Origin: Cohnella abietis
GTDB taxonomy: Bacteria > Bacillota > Bacilli > Paenibacillales > Paenibacillaceae
Direction of reading: 5' to 3'
Length of the DNA: 64,000 nucleotides
NCBI RefSeq assembly: GCF_004295585.1
Contig: NZ_AP019400.1
Span: 1,827,501-1,891,500 of the forward strand
The translations under genes and the position numbers were made by a program. The notes beneath the pieces were generated by a model. It ran no database searches, was not told where the DNA came from, and worked only from the letters and a program-made list of their open reading frames with translations. Positions 24,866-36,023 of the stretch are shown piece by piece. Within the stretch, counting starts at the first letter, position 1. Every line of letters begins with the position of its first letter.

Positions 24866-26611
24866 ATGAGTGCACAGAGTGTTACATTGAAATCCAAAGA
24901 AGAATTGATTGAAAAGTGGAGTAAGCCAGAAGTAATTACAGGTTCTGAAATACTGCTTCGTAGTTTGTTACTGGAGGGAGCAGAGTGCGTCTTCGGCTAT
25001 CCTGGTGGCGCGGTATTGTTCATTTATGATGCTATGCATGGCTTTTCCGATTTCCAGCATCTTCTTACACGTCATGAGCAAGGCGCTATTCATGCCGCAG
25101 ACGGATATGCACGTTCTACCGGTAAGGTAGGTGTTTGTATCGCGACTTCGGGACCGGGGGCTACAAACCTAGTCACAGGAATTGCGACTGCTTATATGGA
25201 TTCCGTGCCGATGGTAGTCATCACCGGTAACGTAGCCACTAGTCTCATTGGTACAGATGCTTTCCAAGAAGCGGACATTGTTGGTATAACGATGCCGATT
25301 ACTAAACATAGTTATTTGGTACGCAAGGCGGAGGATTTGCCACGTGTGATCCACGAAGCGTTCCACATTGCCAATAGCGGACGTAAAGGTCCGGTGCTCA
25401 TCGATATTCCGAAGGATGTATCTGCTGAGAAGACGCTTTTCCAAGCAGTTTCAAAAGTAGATCTTCGTGGTTACAATCCAACGGTTCAGCCGAATAAGAA
25501 TCAATTGGAGAAAATGATCCGTGCAATCGAGTCTGCCGAGAAGCCTATCATCTTAGCTGGTGGTGGAGTTGTATACTCGGGAGCTCACGAGGAGCTGCAC
25601 GAGTTCGTAACGAAGACAGGAATTCCTACGACGACGACATTGCTTGGTCTAGGTGGCTTCCCAAGTGGTCATGAGCTGCATATGGGTATGCCCGGCATGC
25701 ACGGAACATGGACAGCGAATACCGCTATCCAGACAGCCGATTTGCTCATCAACATCGGTGCACGATTCGATGATCGCGTAACAGGTAAGCTAGCTGGCTT
25801 TGCGCCGCACGCGAAAATCGTTCACATCGATATTGATCCGGCGGAGATCGGTAAGAATGTTCCTACGGATGTACCAATTGTTGGAGATGTTAAAGCGGTT
25901 CTTCAGCAGGCTAACCTTATTGCGAAGTACGCTAGCAAAGCTGATGCTTGGCGTAAGCAAATTCAAGAGTGGAAGGCCGATAAGCCTTTCAAATATGTTG
26001 ATTCCGACGTTGAATTGAAGCCGCAATGGGTTGTGTCAATGATTCACGATACAACGAATGGCGATGCCATTGTTACGACTGATGTAGGTCAGCACCAAAT
26101 GTGGGCAGCTCAGTATTATCCATTTAATAAGCCGCGTTCATGGGTTACTTCAGGTGGATTAGGGACGATGGGCTTTGGCTTCCCGTCCGCAATTGGAGCA
26201 CAGATGGGTAATCCGGGACGTACGGTTGTATCTATTAATGGTGATGGCGGCATGCAGATGTGTGCCCAAGAGCTTGCTATCTGTGCGATCAACAACATTC
26301 CGGTTAAAGTAGCCATCATTAACAACCAGGTGCTTGGAATGGTTCGTCAGTGGCAGGAGCTAATCTACGATAATCGTTACAGCCATATTGACCTTGCTGG
26401 CAGTCCTGATTTCGTTAAGCTGGCCGAAGCCTATGGCGTTAAAGGCTTTAGAGCTTCGAACAAGGAGGATGCTCTTCGCGTTTGGAATGAAGCACTAGCG
26501 CATCCAGGTCCTGCTGTTGTAGAATTTGTCGTTCGTAAGAACGAGAACGTGTATCCAATGGTTACCCAAGGAAGCACGATTGATCAGATGATCATGGGGG
26601 ACTCCGAATGA
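24866..26611 (+). CDS. ilvB: Acetolactate synthase large (catalytic) subunit
   Basis: 581 aa. The ThDP-binding N-domain has '[13 protein letters not shown]' and catalytic Glu in '[16 protein letters not shown]'. The C-terminal ThDP motif is GDGGMQM...[12 protein letters not shown], and the FAD-like middle domain has '[11 protein letters not shown]'. It condenses two pyruvates to acetolactate, or pyruvate with 2-oxobutyrate, the first common step of Val/Leu/Ile synthesis. It is controlled by the T-box leader and overlaps ilvN by 4 bp. Confidence 0.97.
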   Translation: MSAQSVTLKSKEELIEKWSKPEVITGSEILLRSLLLEGAECVFGYPGGAVLFIYDAMHGFSDFQHLLTRHEQGAIHAADGYARSTGKVGVCIATSGPGATNLVTGIATAYMDSVPMVVITGNVATSLIGTDAFQEADIVGITMPITKHSYLVRKAEDLPRVIHEAFHIANSGRKGPVLIDIPKDVSAEKTLFQAVSKVDLRGYNPTVQPNKNQLEKMIRAIESAEKPIILAGGGVVYSGAHEELHEFVTKTGIPTTTTLLGLGGFPSGHELHMGMPGMHGTWTANTAIQTADLLINIGARFDDRVTGKLAGFAPHAKIVHIDIDPAEIGKNVPTDVPIVGDVKAVLQQANLIAKYASKADAWRKQIQEWKADKPFKYVDSDVELKPQWVVSMIHDTTNGDAIVTTDVGQHQMWAAQYYPFNKPRSWVTSGGLGTMGFGFPSAIGAQMGNPGRTVVSINGDGGMQMCAQELAICAINNIPVKVAIINNQVLGMVRQWQELIYDNRYSHIDLAGSPDFVKLAEAYGVKGFRASNKEDALRVWNEALAHPGPAVVEFVVRKNENVYPMVTQGSTIDQMIMGDSE

Positions 26612-27093
26612 ACCGTAAATATACGATAGCGATACTCGTGAATGACCAACCAGGTGTACTGCAGCGTGTTTCCGGCTTGTTCGGTCGCCGTGGCTTCAAC
26701 ATCGAGAGCATTACTGTAGGCTCCTCTGAAGAGCCGGGCTTATCCCGTATGGTCATTGTCACTACAGGCGATGATCATACGTTGGAGCAAGTTCAGAAGC
26801 AATTGTACAAGCTGATTGATGTTATTAAAGTCATTGATATCAGTGGTAATCCAATGGTCGGTCGGGAGCTCGGTTTGATCAAAATTGGGGCAGAGCCGTC
26901 TATCCGACCTGAAGTTCTAGGAATCGTAGAAACATTCCGTGCAGCTGTAGTCGATATCGGACCAACGACTTTAATTGTACAGGTAGTTGGAGATTCTGAT
27001 AAAATTGATGCGATGATTGAATTGCTGAAGCCTTACGGCATTCGTGAGCTTTCACGCACAGGTGTGACGGCAATGAATAGAGGCACCAGATAG
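26608..27093 (+). CDS. ilvN: Acetolactate synthase small (regulatory) subunit
   Basis: 161 aa, standard length. An N-terminal ACT domain ('[30 protein letters not shown]') is followed by the C-terminal regulatory domain. It binds valine for feedback inhibition and activates IlvB. It starts within the ilvB stop (ATGA overlap). A large hairpin separates it from ilvC. Confidence 0.97.
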   Translation: MNRKYTIAILVNDQPGVLQRVSGLFGRRGFNIESITVGSSEEPGLSRMVIVTTGDDHTLEQVQKQLYKLIDVIKVIDISGNPMVGRELGLIKIGAEPSIRPEVLGIVETFRAAVVDIGPTTLIVQVVGDSDKIDAMIELLKPYGIRELSRTGVTAMNRGTR

Positions 27094-27103
27094 TGTAGAA
27101 TGA

Positions 27104-28234
<1,131 letters not shown>

Positions 28235-28254
28235 TTAATCTTCTCATCTATACG

Positions 28255-28284
28255 AAACCTCGGCTATACTATGCCGGGGTTTTT
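28255..28284 (+). terminator. Rho-independent terminator after ilvC
   Basis: AAACCTCGGC (28255-28264) pairs with GCCGGGGTTT (one G-U), followed by Ts. Confidence 0.8.
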
Positions 28285-28305
28285 GTTAAAGAACGACACA
28301 TAATA

Positions 28306-28314
28306 TGATATAAT
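28306..28314 (+). promoter_or_regulatory. Extended -10 promoter of leuA
   Basis: TGATATAAT (TG-N-TATAAT), with only a weak -35, 50 bp upstream of the leuA start and downstream of the ilvC terminator. Confidence 0.6.
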
Positions 28315-28363
28315 TTGTGCAAAAGTCATGAATGGCTTCAGGAGGTGCGGGGGCAACCCAACC

Positions 28364-29914
28364 ATGAGAAAAATTTATATTTTTGATACGACGCTACGAG
28401 ACGGGGAGCAATCTCCCGGTGTTAACCTGAACACTCAGGAGAAAGTAGAAATCGCACTCCAGCTAGAAAGATTAGGAGTGGACCGGATTGAAGCTGGATT
28501 TCCGGCAGCTTCCCCTGGAGATCTTGCAGCGGTAAGAGCTGTTGCCTTGGCAGTGAAAAATGCAACCGTTATCGGTCTAGCTCGTTCGCGTGAGCAAGAT
28601 GTCGATGCAGTTGTTGAAGCACTTAAGGGTGCGAAGAATCCAGGCATCCATCTCTTTCTTGCGACATCGCCGATTCACCGTAAGCACAAGCTGCGGATGG
28701 AGAAGGAGCAAGTACTTGAAACGGCTGATCGGGTCATTCGTTATGCGAAGCAGTTTTTCGATAATGTTGAATTTTCACCAGAGGATGCTGGACGTACAGA
28801 GCTGGACTTCCTTTGTGAAGTAACGGAGATGGCGATTAAAGCGGGAGCGACTGTCGTGAACATTCCCGATACGGTCGGCTATTTGACGCCTTATGAATTC
28901 GGCAATATTTTCAAAACCTTAAAGGAAAAAGTGCCGGGAATCGAGACGATCCAATTGTCCGCACATTGCCACGACGATCTAGGTATGGCAACTGCCAACG
29001 CACTTGCGGCAATACTTAATGGTGCTGATCAAGTCGAAGGAACGATTAACGGAATTGGCGAACGCGCTGGTAATACTTCTCTGGAGGAAGTGGCGTTGAC
29101 ACTCGAGACTAGGGCAGAGTATTTCCAAGCCAAAACATCGCTTAATCTTAAGGAAATCGCTAGAACAAGTCGCTTAGTTAGTAAGCTGACGGGAATGGCC
29201 GTTCCGGGCAATAAAGCAATTGTTGGTGCTAATGCGTTCGCTCATGAATCCGGGATTCATCAGGATGGCATGTTGAAGGAGAAAACGACATACGAGATTA
29301 TTTCTCCGGAAACGATCGGACTAAAGGATAGCAAGCTCGTTCTAGGTAAGCACTCTGGTCGTCATGCGTTCCGTGAGAAGCTCATTGATCTGGGCTATGA
29401 GCAGCTGACCGAAGAGCAAGTAAATGCGGCATTCGGCAAGTTTAAGGATTTGGCAGATCGCAAGAAGAACGTCACAGATGAAGATATTCGTGCCCTTCTT
29501 GAGGAGAAAATCATTGAAACACCGGAAATATTCGCGCTAGAACAGCTTGTCGTTTCCTTCGACAGCCATGCGACCCCGTCTGCAACAGTTACACTTAGAA
29601 CTGCTGGTGGACTAGTGAAGCATGAGTCTGAGGGTAATGGCTCAGTTGATTCGATCTATCAAGCTATTGATGCGCTTTCGGGTGAAGTAGTTGAGCTTGA
29701 CGATTATACGATTAAATCTGTAACCGATGGCACCGATGCCCTAGGCGAGGTGCATGTCGTTCTAAAGCAAGGCGATTCATCTGCGCAAGGACGTGGAGTT
29801 AGCACTGATATTCTGGAAGCTAGCGCTCGGGCATACGTGGATGCGCTTAACAGACTAATCGACAAGCGCAATGCTCCAGCTCGTAATCGTCGCGATAATG
29901 TCACATTGATCTAG
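28364..29914 (+). CDS. leuA: 2-isopropylmalate synthase
   Basis: 516 aa from ATG 28364, which gives the canonical MRKIYIFDTTLRDGEQSPG start; GGAGG lies somewhat far upstream (about 16-18 bases). DRE-TIM metallolyase motifs: DTTLRDGEQ, 'LSAHCHDDLGMA' (metal His) and 'NGIGERAGNTSLEEV'. The C-terminal leucine-binding regulatory domain is complete. It condenses acetyl-CoA with 2-oxoisovalerate in leucine synthesis. An aminotransferase gene follows 21 bp later. Confidence 0.97.
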   Translation: MRKIYIFDTTLRDGEQSPGVNLNTQEKVEIALQLERLGVDRIEAGFPAASPGDLAAVRAVALAVKNATVIGLARSREQDVDAVVEALKGAKNPGIHLFLATSPIHRKHKLRMEKEQVLETADRVIRYAKQFFDNVEFSPEDAGRTELDFLCEVTEMAIKAGATVVNIPDTVGYLTPYEFGNIFKTLKEKVPGIETIQLSAHCHDDLGMATANALAAILNGADQVEGTINGIGERAGNTSLEEVALTLETRAEYFQAKTSLNLKEIARTSRLVSKLTGMAVPGNKAIVGANAFAHESGIHQDGMLKEKTTYEIISPETIGLKDSKLVLGKHSGRHAFREKLIDLGYEQLTEEQVNAAFGKFKDLADRKKNVTDEDIRALLEEKIIETPEIFALEQLVVSFDSHATPSATVTLRTAGGLVKHESEGNGSVDSIYQAIDALSGEVVELDDYTIKSVTDGTDALGEVHVVLKQGDSSAQGRGVSTDILEASARAYVDALNRLIDKRNAPARNRRDNVTLI

Positions 29915-29935
29915 TTAGGGAGTGGGGAACGACCG

Positions 29936-31135
29936 ATGAACTATCAATTTTCCGCAAGATTGAGCACTTTCTCCTCCTCAGCGGTCCGTGAGATCCTTAA
30001 GCTGACGCAAAGGAAGTCTATTATTTCGTTCGCAGGCGGGTTGCCTGCCGAGGAGCATTTTCCGGTAGCTGCTATTGGAGATGCTTTTCAGCGGGTGTTA
30101 GCTGCAGGCAATAAAGCATTGCAATACGGTCTAACAGAAGGCTATTTACCTCTACGCGAGAGTATATGTACTTGGATGGGGAACAAGGGCGTAACGGTTA
30201 CGCCGGAGGATATGCTCTTGACTACGGGGTCACAGCAAGCTATAGACTTGCTGACCCGTATTTACATCGATTCAGGCGATGTGATTTTAGTAGAGAAACC
30301 GACTTACCTTTCAGCTTTGCAGGTGTTCCGTTCATATGGTGCCACATTAGTGTCTGTAGATACGGATAAGGATGGCATGGATTTGGATGACCTTGCTGCA
30401 AAGCTAAAGCAATATCGTCCTAAGATGGTCTACGTCATTCCTACGTTCTCTAATCCTACAGGTAAAGCGTGGAGCTTAGAGCGACGTCTTGGCGTTCTTA
30501 AGCAATGTAGAGAGAGCGACACGCTCATTCTAGAGGATGATCCATACGGAGAGCTGAAATTTGGAGATGCTTCGGTTAACTATCCATCGTTGTTTTCTTT
30601 AGATCAGCATCCGACTGGCTCATGTGTCGTCTATACGAGTACATTTTCCAAAACAGTTGCGCCAGCGCTTCGGACGGGATGGGTAATGGCGGATCCAGAA
30701 ATTATTCGTCATATGGCTCGGGCTAAGCAAGCAGCTGATCTGCATTCCAGCTCATTGGATCAGCAGACGTTGTACCAGCTAATGGAGCATTTCGATCTTG
30801 ATGGTCACATTGAGTTCGTTCGCAAGGAATACGAAATCCGTATGCGCCAGATGGCGGATTTACTACAGGAGCAGCAGTGGCCTGGAGTTACTTGGAATGA
30901 GCCAAAGGGCGGTATGTTCTTCTGGCTGGAATTGCCTGAGTCAGTAGACACAGCTGAGCTACTTAAGACGGCAGTTGATCTGGGAGTTGCTTTCGTGCCA
31001 GGGATTTCTTTCTTCGCCGAGGAGAACGCCAAGAAAAATACAATGCGGCTTAACTTTACTCACAATGACTTTGAAGGCACCGTTAACGGCATGAAGCTTC
31101 TGAACAAAGCGATGGAAAGTGTTTTGGTTAAATAA
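29936..31135 (+). CDS. PLP-dependent aminotransferase, class I/II (LysN/AAD-AT-like)
   Basis: 399 aa fold-type I aminotransferase. Key segments are 'SFAGGLPAEEHFP' at the N-terminus, 'TGSQQAIDLLTRI', 'TFSNPTGKAWS' (PLP Asn), 'EDDPYGELKF' (Asp-x-Tyr) and 'TSTFSKTVAPALRTGW' with the Schiff-base Lys. It most resembles 2-aminoadipate/aromatic aminotransferases without the MocR DNA-binding domain. Its place after leuA suggests it may transaminate branched-chain 2-oxo acids, but that is inference. Confidence 0.9.
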   Translation: MNYQFSARLSTFSSSAVREILKLTQRKSIISFAGGLPAEEHFPVAAIGDAFQRVLAAGNKALQYGLTEGYLPLRESICTWMGNKGVTVTPEDMLLTTGSQQAIDLLTRIYIDSGDVILVEKPTYLSALQVFRSYGATLVSVDTDKDGMDLDDLAAKLKQYRPKMVYVIPTFSNPTGKAWSLERRLGVLKQCRESDTLILEDDPYGELKFGDASVNYPSLFSLDQHPTGSCVVYTSTFSKTVAPALRTGWVMADPEIIRHMARAKQAADLHSSSLDQQTLYQLMEHFDLDGHIEFVRKEYEIRMRQMADLLQEQQWPGVTWNEPKGGMFFWLELPESVDTAELLKTAVDLGVAFVPGISFFAEENAKKNTMRLNFTHNDFEGTVNGMKLLNKAMESVLVK

Positions 31136-31159
31136 TTTTTAGCAATTTTTCATGGATAG

Positions 31160-31197
31160 AAGGGTGTGTACCACTTAGAGGGTGCGCACCCTTTTTG
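31160..31197 (+). terminator. Rho-independent terminator closing leuA-aminotransferase
   Basis: AAGGGTGTGTACC pairs with GGGTGCGCACCCTT, then a T-run. Confidence 0.85.
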
Positions 31198-31336
31198 CTT
31201 AACCGTCAGCTTAGAATCATAATGACACCACGGGTATTATTTATGTAATGTGATTTTATAAAGTTATTTTATATAATGTGTAAAAAGTGTGCTACAATTG
31301 AATAATTCAAAATACCTAGAAGGACTTGTGATTCTT

Positions 31337-32530
31337 ATGGCCGGTAATAATACGAAAATATTAAAAAAAGCAAATACGTATTTGGTATTAAACAGCATTA
31401 TATCCGCGGAATCGATAACAATCGAAGATGTTGCGAAAAAAACGAAATTAAGCCGCCCTACAATAGTAAATATTGTGAAGGAGCTGACAGAGAGAGACAT
31501 TATTTTTAAGTCTGGCTATGCGGAATATACGGGCGGTAGACTTCCGACTTTACTTTCTCTAAATGCCAATGCTTATTACACGATCGGAATCGATTTTGAA
31601 TTTCCTCCAATACGAATGGTTATCTCTAATCTTAAAGGAGAAGTCATCGAGAAGAGAGGAATATCCGTTGATAAAAATGCTACCCGAAATGAAATTATTC
31701 AAGCTATGTTTGAGGAGCTGGATGATTTAATTGCTTCTTCGGGAATCGCCAAAGAAAAGTTTATTGGGATTGGGATTGGCCTACTCGGCTACCTGAAAGC
31801 AAACGAAGGAATTTCAATTGAAATTCTTCGGATACTTGATTGGAAAGATGTTGATTTCAAAAGCCTGGTCAAAGAGAGATATAATTTGCCTGTTTACATG
31901 CAAAATGATATTCATATGATGGCTTTGGCCGAGAAGAGATTATTTTTACCTCAGATTGAGGGGGATTTCGCTTATATCGGTATACGGCCAGGCATTCGGT
32001 CAGGGATCGGATTAGCTATGTATATTAATGGTTCTTTCTATGGCGGTACTAATGGTAACGCCCACTTACTTGGGCACATGACGATTGACTTAAACGGAGC
32101 CCCCTGCTTCTGCGGCAGTAAGGGATGCTTGGAGTCCATTGCCGGGGAACCTAATCTTGTCATGCGTTATAAGCGTCTGCTTGGAGAAGATTTAGACAAT
32201 GTGGATATACACAGCATCAGGGATATTTACGCACGAGCGCTGGATGGAGAAGCAACGGCCAAGGACGTGCTGGATGAGGCTGGGAGCTCGCTCGGTATAG
32301 GAATTGCAAACGTAGTTAAGCTGTTTGGTTTGACAACTGTAGTTATCGGAGGCCCCGATAGCGAGCTTTATACGAGCATCATTCGGGATCATCTGAAGAA
32401 AAATATATTTAAATACATGGCGAATGATCTTGAGATTATCGTTGGACAGCTGCAAGAGGATTTGTTTCCATTAGGAAGCTGCTTCCTCGTCATTGATCAA
32501 TTTTTCAAGGAGCCTAGACTGTATTTGTAA
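31337..32530 (+). CDS. ROK family transcriptional regulator of the sugar island
   Basis: 397 aa from ATG 31337 (AGAAGGA upstream); in-frame TTG 31289 and GTG 31328 are less likely. The N-terminal winged helix-turn-helix ('ITIEDVAKKTKLSRPTIVNIVKELTERD') precedes a ROK sugar-kinase-like domain with the zinc motif CFCGSKGCLE and 'GIGIANVVKLFGLTTVVIGG'. Such XylR/NagC-type proteins repress sugar operons until a sugar binds. It lies just upstream of the ABC transporter operon and is separated from it by a terminator and a promoter with a dyad. Confidence 0.92.
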   Translation: MAGNNTKILKKANTYLVLNSIISAESITIEDVAKKTKLSRPTIVNIVKELTERDIIFKSGYAEYTGGRLPTLLSLNANAYYTIGIDFEFPPIRMVISNLKGEVIEKRGISVDKNATRNEIIQAMFEELDDLIASSGIAKEKFIGIGIGLLGYLKANEGISIEILRILDWKDVDFKSLVKERYNLPVYMQNDIHMMALAEKRLFLPQIEGDFAYIGIRPGIRSGIGLAMYINGSFYGGTNGNAHLLGHMTIDLNGAPCFCGSKGCLESIAGEPNLVMRYKRLLGEDLDNVDIHSIRDIYARALDGEATAKDVLDEAGSSLGIGIANVVKLFGLTTVVIGGPDSELYTSIIRDHLKKNIFKYMANDLEIIVGQLQEDLFPLGSCFLVIDQFFKEPRLYL

Positions 32531-32586
32531 TGGTATTTATAGGATAATTATTGATAAAAATTCCTAAATAGAGTGAAAATAGTCGG

Positions 32587-32625
32587 AGCCTTTGTGAGTG
32601 TAAACTACTCAACAAAGGCTTTTTT
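32587..32625 (+). terminator. Rho-independent terminator after the ROK gene
   Basis: AGCCTTTGT (32587-32595) pairs with ACAAAGGCT (32612-32620), with an inner GAGT/ACTC, then five Ts. Confidence 0.88.
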
Positions 32626-32628
32626 ATC

Positions 32629-32651
32629 TTTTGTTAAATACTTTTACAAAA
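32629..32651. promoter_or_regulatory. Candidate ROK-regulator operator (23-bp dyad)
   Basis: TTTTGT at 32629-32634 and ACAAAA at 32646-32651 are symmetric, with AAA and TTT also symmetric inside (two half-sites around a 3-base centre). It ends 4 bp before the -35 box of the sugar operon. A weaker AT-rich look-alike lies at 31254-31276, overlapping a possible -10 of the ROK gene. Confidence 0.5.
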
Positions 32652-32655
32652 TAGA

Positions 32656-32684
32656 TTGACTTATTAAAAGATGGCTATTATGAT
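32656..32684 (+). promoter_or_regulatory. Sigma-A promoter of the sugar-catabolic operon
   Basis: TTGACT (32656-32661), a 17-bp spacer and TATGAT (32679-32684). This also shows that an in-frame ATG at 32671 lies inside the promoter and is not the permease start. Confidence 0.85.
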
Positions 32685-32727
32685 AAAGCTACTCAAAGGA
32701 TATCTGACATGCGGGGAGATATGTGAA

Positions 32728-33558
32728 ATGGAAATGAGAAAGAAAAACAAGCTTCAAAATCGCGCGTTAAATGTTGTTACCGCATTCATTGTCGTAGCAA
32801 GCTTGCTTCCGTTGTTCTGGTTATTCTTAACCTCCATTAAGCCTCAGGTCATCGCATTCGCGTTGCCGCCTAAGTGGATTTTTACACCAACCTTCCAGAA
32901 CTTTGTAAACGTTTTTACGGATGCGAGCTTTATGAAAAGCTACTCCAATAGCTTGATCGTTAGCTTAATGACAACAGCAATATCATTGTACTTTGGAGTT
33001 CTATCCGGTTACTCCTTGGCAAGATCCAAATCGATGGCTAGCAAGGTAATGGGATTATGGATCATTCTTGTTCGGATGGCATCTCCGGTCATGTTTATCC
33101 TCCCACTCTACATGATGCTGAGAGAGACAAACCTGCTTGACACGTACCTGGGACTATCACTTACTTATCTTTTGATAACGCTGCCATTCGTCACATGGAT
33201 GATGTCGAGCTTCTTCAAAGGAATACCTGAAGAAATCGAAGAGGCTGCTCTGCTGGACGGCTGCGGAAGAGTAAAGGTTCTTGTAAGAATCAATCTACCT
33301 CTCGTGCTTCCAGGCATTGCAACTTGTGCAATCTTCACCTTCATTAGCGCTTGGAATGAATTCTTATATGCGCTGATCATATCAGGAAGAGGAACGCGAA
33401 CAGCACCGGTAATGGTGCAAGGGTTTATCTCCTTCGAGGGAATTAATTGGGGCGAGCTATCAGCAGTAGGTGTGTTCGTTACTTTACCCGTACTCATCGT
33501 TTCATTCATCTTTCAAAAGGGTTTAGTGAAAGGGCTTACGGGAGGCGCGGTCAAGTAA
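32728..33558 (+). CDS. Carbohydrate ABC transporter permease (MalG type)
   Basis: 276 aa from ATG 32728, with GGGGAG 9 bases upstream. Six transmembrane helices. The cytoplasmic EAA loop 'EEIEEAALLDGCGRVKVLVRINLPLVLPG' contacts the ATPase. It is a CUT1-type permease. Here it precedes the binding-protein gene, whereas the partner permease follows it, an uncommon order. No ATPase gene is in the cluster, so a shared MsmX-type ATPase is presumably used. Confidence 0.92.
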   Translation: MEMRKKNKLQNRALNVVTAFIVVASLLPLFWLFLTSIKPQVIAFALPPKWIFTPTFQNFVNVFTDASFMKSYSNSLIVSLMTTAISLYFGVLSGYSLARSKSMASKVMGLWIILVRMASPVMFILPLYMMLRETNLLDTYLGLSLTYLLITLPFVTWMMSSFFKGIPEEIEEAALLDGCGRVKVLVRINLPLVLPGIATCAIFTFISAWNEFLYALIISGRGTRTAPVMVQGFISFEGINWGELSAVGVFVTLPVLIVSFIFQKGLVKGLTGGAVK

Positions 33559-33676
33559 TAGGGAACAACATCATCATTGGCTGATTACGTTTTGGGAGGT
33601 GATGAGAGCAAGCTAATACTGGAACACAAATGAATGTGCGGGTTATCTTCATTTACTTCAGAGAGGGTGTCAGAGT

Positions 33677-35020
33677 ATGAAAAAATTAAATATGTTCATT
33701 GCTCTTCTAATCGTCATTTCACTTGTTTTAGCAGGCTGCGGCGATTCTAATAAAACGGGCTCAGCAAGTGGTCAACCATCAGAAGGACAAACAGACAAGC
33801 CTTTTGCTGGTGAAAAAATAAATGTACTTATACTTAAAACTCCAGCTTGGGATGCTCTGGTCAGTAAGACAGCAGAATTCGAAAAAGCTACAGGAATGAA
33901 AGTCAATTTCGATTCGCTTCCAGAGAAATCATTCTTTCAGAAGCTAGATGTGTCCCTATCTGCAAGAACAGGTGAATACGATGTCGTCTGGGGAAACAAC
34001 AAGAGCTTACCTTCTATGATCTCAGGCGATTGGATTGAGCCGATAGATTCTTATCTGAACGATGCTAGCTTGACGGAAGCATCTTATGAGTATAGTGATT
34101 TCATTCCTAAGCTAGCCAAGAACCTGTCTATGGATGGGAAAATCTACGGGCTGCCCGGTAACGGAGAAGCCAACATTCTTTATTACAACAAGAAAATGTT
34201 TGAAGAGGCTGGATTAACTGCACCGCCTAAAAATCTTACCGAGCTCAAGGAATATGCTAAACAACTGACTAAACCAGAGAAGAAGCAATCTGGAATTGTA
34301 GTTAGAGCAACAAGAGAAGGCAATGCAAACAGCTTCTCTTGGATCATGGTTTGGAAGATGCTTGGTGGAAACTGGCTTGAACAAGCCGATGCTCCATATG
34401 CTGTTCTAGATAAACAAGCAGCTATTGATGCAACAAATCTGTGGATCGAGCTAGTGAATAACTATGCACCAGAAGGAATTCACAGCTATGGCTTTAATGA
34501 ATCTCTTCTTGCCTTCCAGCAAGGTAAAGCAGCGATGATGATTGATGTAAACACGTTCATGCCAGAAGTTGAAAACCCAGACAAATCCACAGTAGCTGGA
34601 AACGTTGGCTATAGCGTTCTTGAGGGTGTTGGCGACGAATATACGGTTGGTCCTACATGGGGAATATTTATGCCTAAAGACACAAACAAGAAAACAGCCG
34701 CTTGGGAATTTATGAAATGGGCAACAAGTAAAGAAGTTATGCAGGATATGGCAACGAAAAAGCAACGTTCTGATGCAACACGTACTTCAGTAATCGATTC
34801 TGAGGAATTTAAGAATAACTTTAATGCGGAATGGGGTGAAGCGAATAAAATAGCGCTTAACCATACGGATTTCGGTTATACGCCTCTTGTTCCTGAAGGC
34901 AGTGAGATTCGCGAAGCTTTATCCATCGCTATATCCAAGGCAGCAACAGGACAAGCATCTGTAGAGAAGGCCTTGAAGGAAGCGAACGATCGTATTAAGA
35001 AAATCATGGGTAATAAATAA
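33677..35020 (+). CDS. Sugar ABC transporter substrate-binding lipoprotein
   Basis: 447 aa. Signal peptide with lipobox LAGC, a Ser/Gly-rich linker, then a family 1 solute-binding protein ('YDVVWGNNKSLPSM', 'GLPGNGEANILYYNKKMFEEAGL', 'YTVGPTWGIFMPKDTNKKTAAWEFMKWATS'). Tethered outside the membrane, it should deliver an oligosaccharide, sugar or polyol to the two flanking permeases. A stem-loop lies just downstream and may raise its mRNA level relative to the next genes. Confidence 0.93.
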   Translation: MKKLNMFIALLIVISLVLAGCGDSNKTGSASGQPSEGQTDKPFAGEKINVLILKTPAWDALVSKTAEFEKATGMKVNFDSLPEKSFFQKLDVSLSARTGEYDVVWGNNKSLPSMISGDWIEPIDSYLNDASLTEASYEYSDFIPKLAKNLSMDGKIYGLPGNGEANILYYNKKMFEEAGLTAPPKNLTELKEYAKQLTKPEKKQSGIVVRATREGNANSFSWIMVWKMLGGNWLEQADAPYAVLDKQAAIDATNLWIELVNNYAPEGIHSYGFNESLLAFQQGKAAMMIDVNTFMPEVENPDKSTVAGNVGYSVLEGVGDEYTVGPTWGIFMPKDTNKKTAAWEFMKWATSKEVMQDMATKKQRSDATRTSVIDSEEFKNNFNAEWGEANKIALNHTDFGYTPLVPEGSEIREALSIAISKAATGQASVEKALKEANDRIKKIMGNK

Positions 35021-35035
35021 TTTTTTCTGCAGTGG

Positions 35036-35055
35036 GGGGAGAGACCTCTCTCCCC
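35036..35055 (+). promoter_or_regulatory. Intercistronic stem-loop after the binding-protein gene
   Basis: GGGGAGAGA, loop CC, TCTCTCCCC: a perfect 9-bp stem without a T-run, between the binding-protein and second permease genes. Such elements often protect the upstream mRNA from 3' decay. Confidence 0.6.
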
Positions 35056-35082
35056 ATTTAGAAAGGAGGCAAACAAGATATT

Positions 35083-35994
35083 ATGGCAAATTATCAGCTA
35101 CCGTTGCCTCGCGCAAACAAGAAAAGAAGCATGATGAAATCTCGAGACAGTATGGTTCTACTTCTACTAATCGCACCAGCTTTCATTATATTGCTTGTGC
35201 TTAGTATGGGGCCTCTCATGCACAGTATTTACACGGGAATGTTTTCTTCAAACCTAGCCAAATCAACAAAGACGTTCGTAGGCTTCGGAAATTACAAGGA
35301 AATCATGCAGGATACTTATTTCTGGAATGCGTTCTTTAACACTTTGTACCAGGTTTTTGGAACGGTGGGCATTCAATTACTTGTCGGTATGGGTATTGCA
35401 CTGCTACTAGCAAGAACGTTCAAAGGGGTTAAGATTTTGCGATCCCTGTATCTTCTTCCTATGATGACGACGCCTATAGTTGTAGGGTTGGTCTGGAGAA
35501 TGCTCTACAATCCGGAGCTCGGGCTGATCAACTACTATTTGGATAAGATAGGGATCTCAGGGCCGAACTGGCTTGGTGATCCGAGCTGGGCGATGCCGTC
35601 CATCATTCTAGCAGATGTATGGCTATCGACTCCGTTCTTGACCATGATCCTGCTAGCAGGACTTCAGACGCTTCCTACAGAGCCCTATGAATCGGCCGAG
35701 CTGGATGGCGCTAATCGCTTTCAAACCTTCTGGTATATTACAATGCCGCTTCTTAAGCCTTATATCTATATGGCGATATTGTTCCGCTTAATGGATGCTA
35801 TTAAACGTTTCGATACCATCTACATCATGACGGGCGGCGGTCCAGGTAATAAGACGGAAACTCTCAACATCTATGTGTATCACCAAGCATTTGAGTTCCT
35901 AAAAACCGGATATGCTGCTGCTTTATCCAACGTCATGCTTGTATTCATTTTAGTTATCAGTATTTATTTCTTACGCAAGATACAGAAGTCTTAG
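35083..35994 (+). CDS. Carbohydrate ABC transporter permease (MalF/UgpA type)
   Basis: 303 aa with six transmembrane helices. EAA loop 'EPYESAELDGANRFQTFWYITMPLLKP'. 'LLLIAPAFIILLVLSMGPLMHSIY' at the N-terminus is typical of CUT1 partners of MalG-type permeases. Ribosome site AAAGGAGG. It forms the inner-membrane heterodimer with the permease at 32728. Confidence 0.92.
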   Translation: MANYQLPLPRANKKRSMMKSRDSMVLLLLIAPAFIILLVLSMGPLMHSIYTGMFSSNLAKSTKTFVGFGNYKEIMQDTYFWNAFFNTLYQVFGTVGIQLLVGMGIALLLARTFKGVKILRSLYLLPMMTTPIVVGLVWRMLYNPELGLINYYLDKIGISGPNWLGDPSWAMPSIILADVWLSTPFLTMILLAGLQTLPTEPYESAELDGANRFQTFWYITMPLLKPYIYMAILFRLMDAIKRFDTIYIMTGGGPGNKTETLNIYVYHQAFEFLKTGYAAALSNVMLVFILVISIYFLRKIQKS

Positions 35995-36023
35995 AAATTA
36001 AAAATAGATAGGAGATTGTTATT

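Noticed and set aside
32671..33558. Permease starting at ATG 32671
   Set aside because: That ATG lies in the spacer of the TTGACT-TATGAT promoter; ATG 32728 has a ribosome site.
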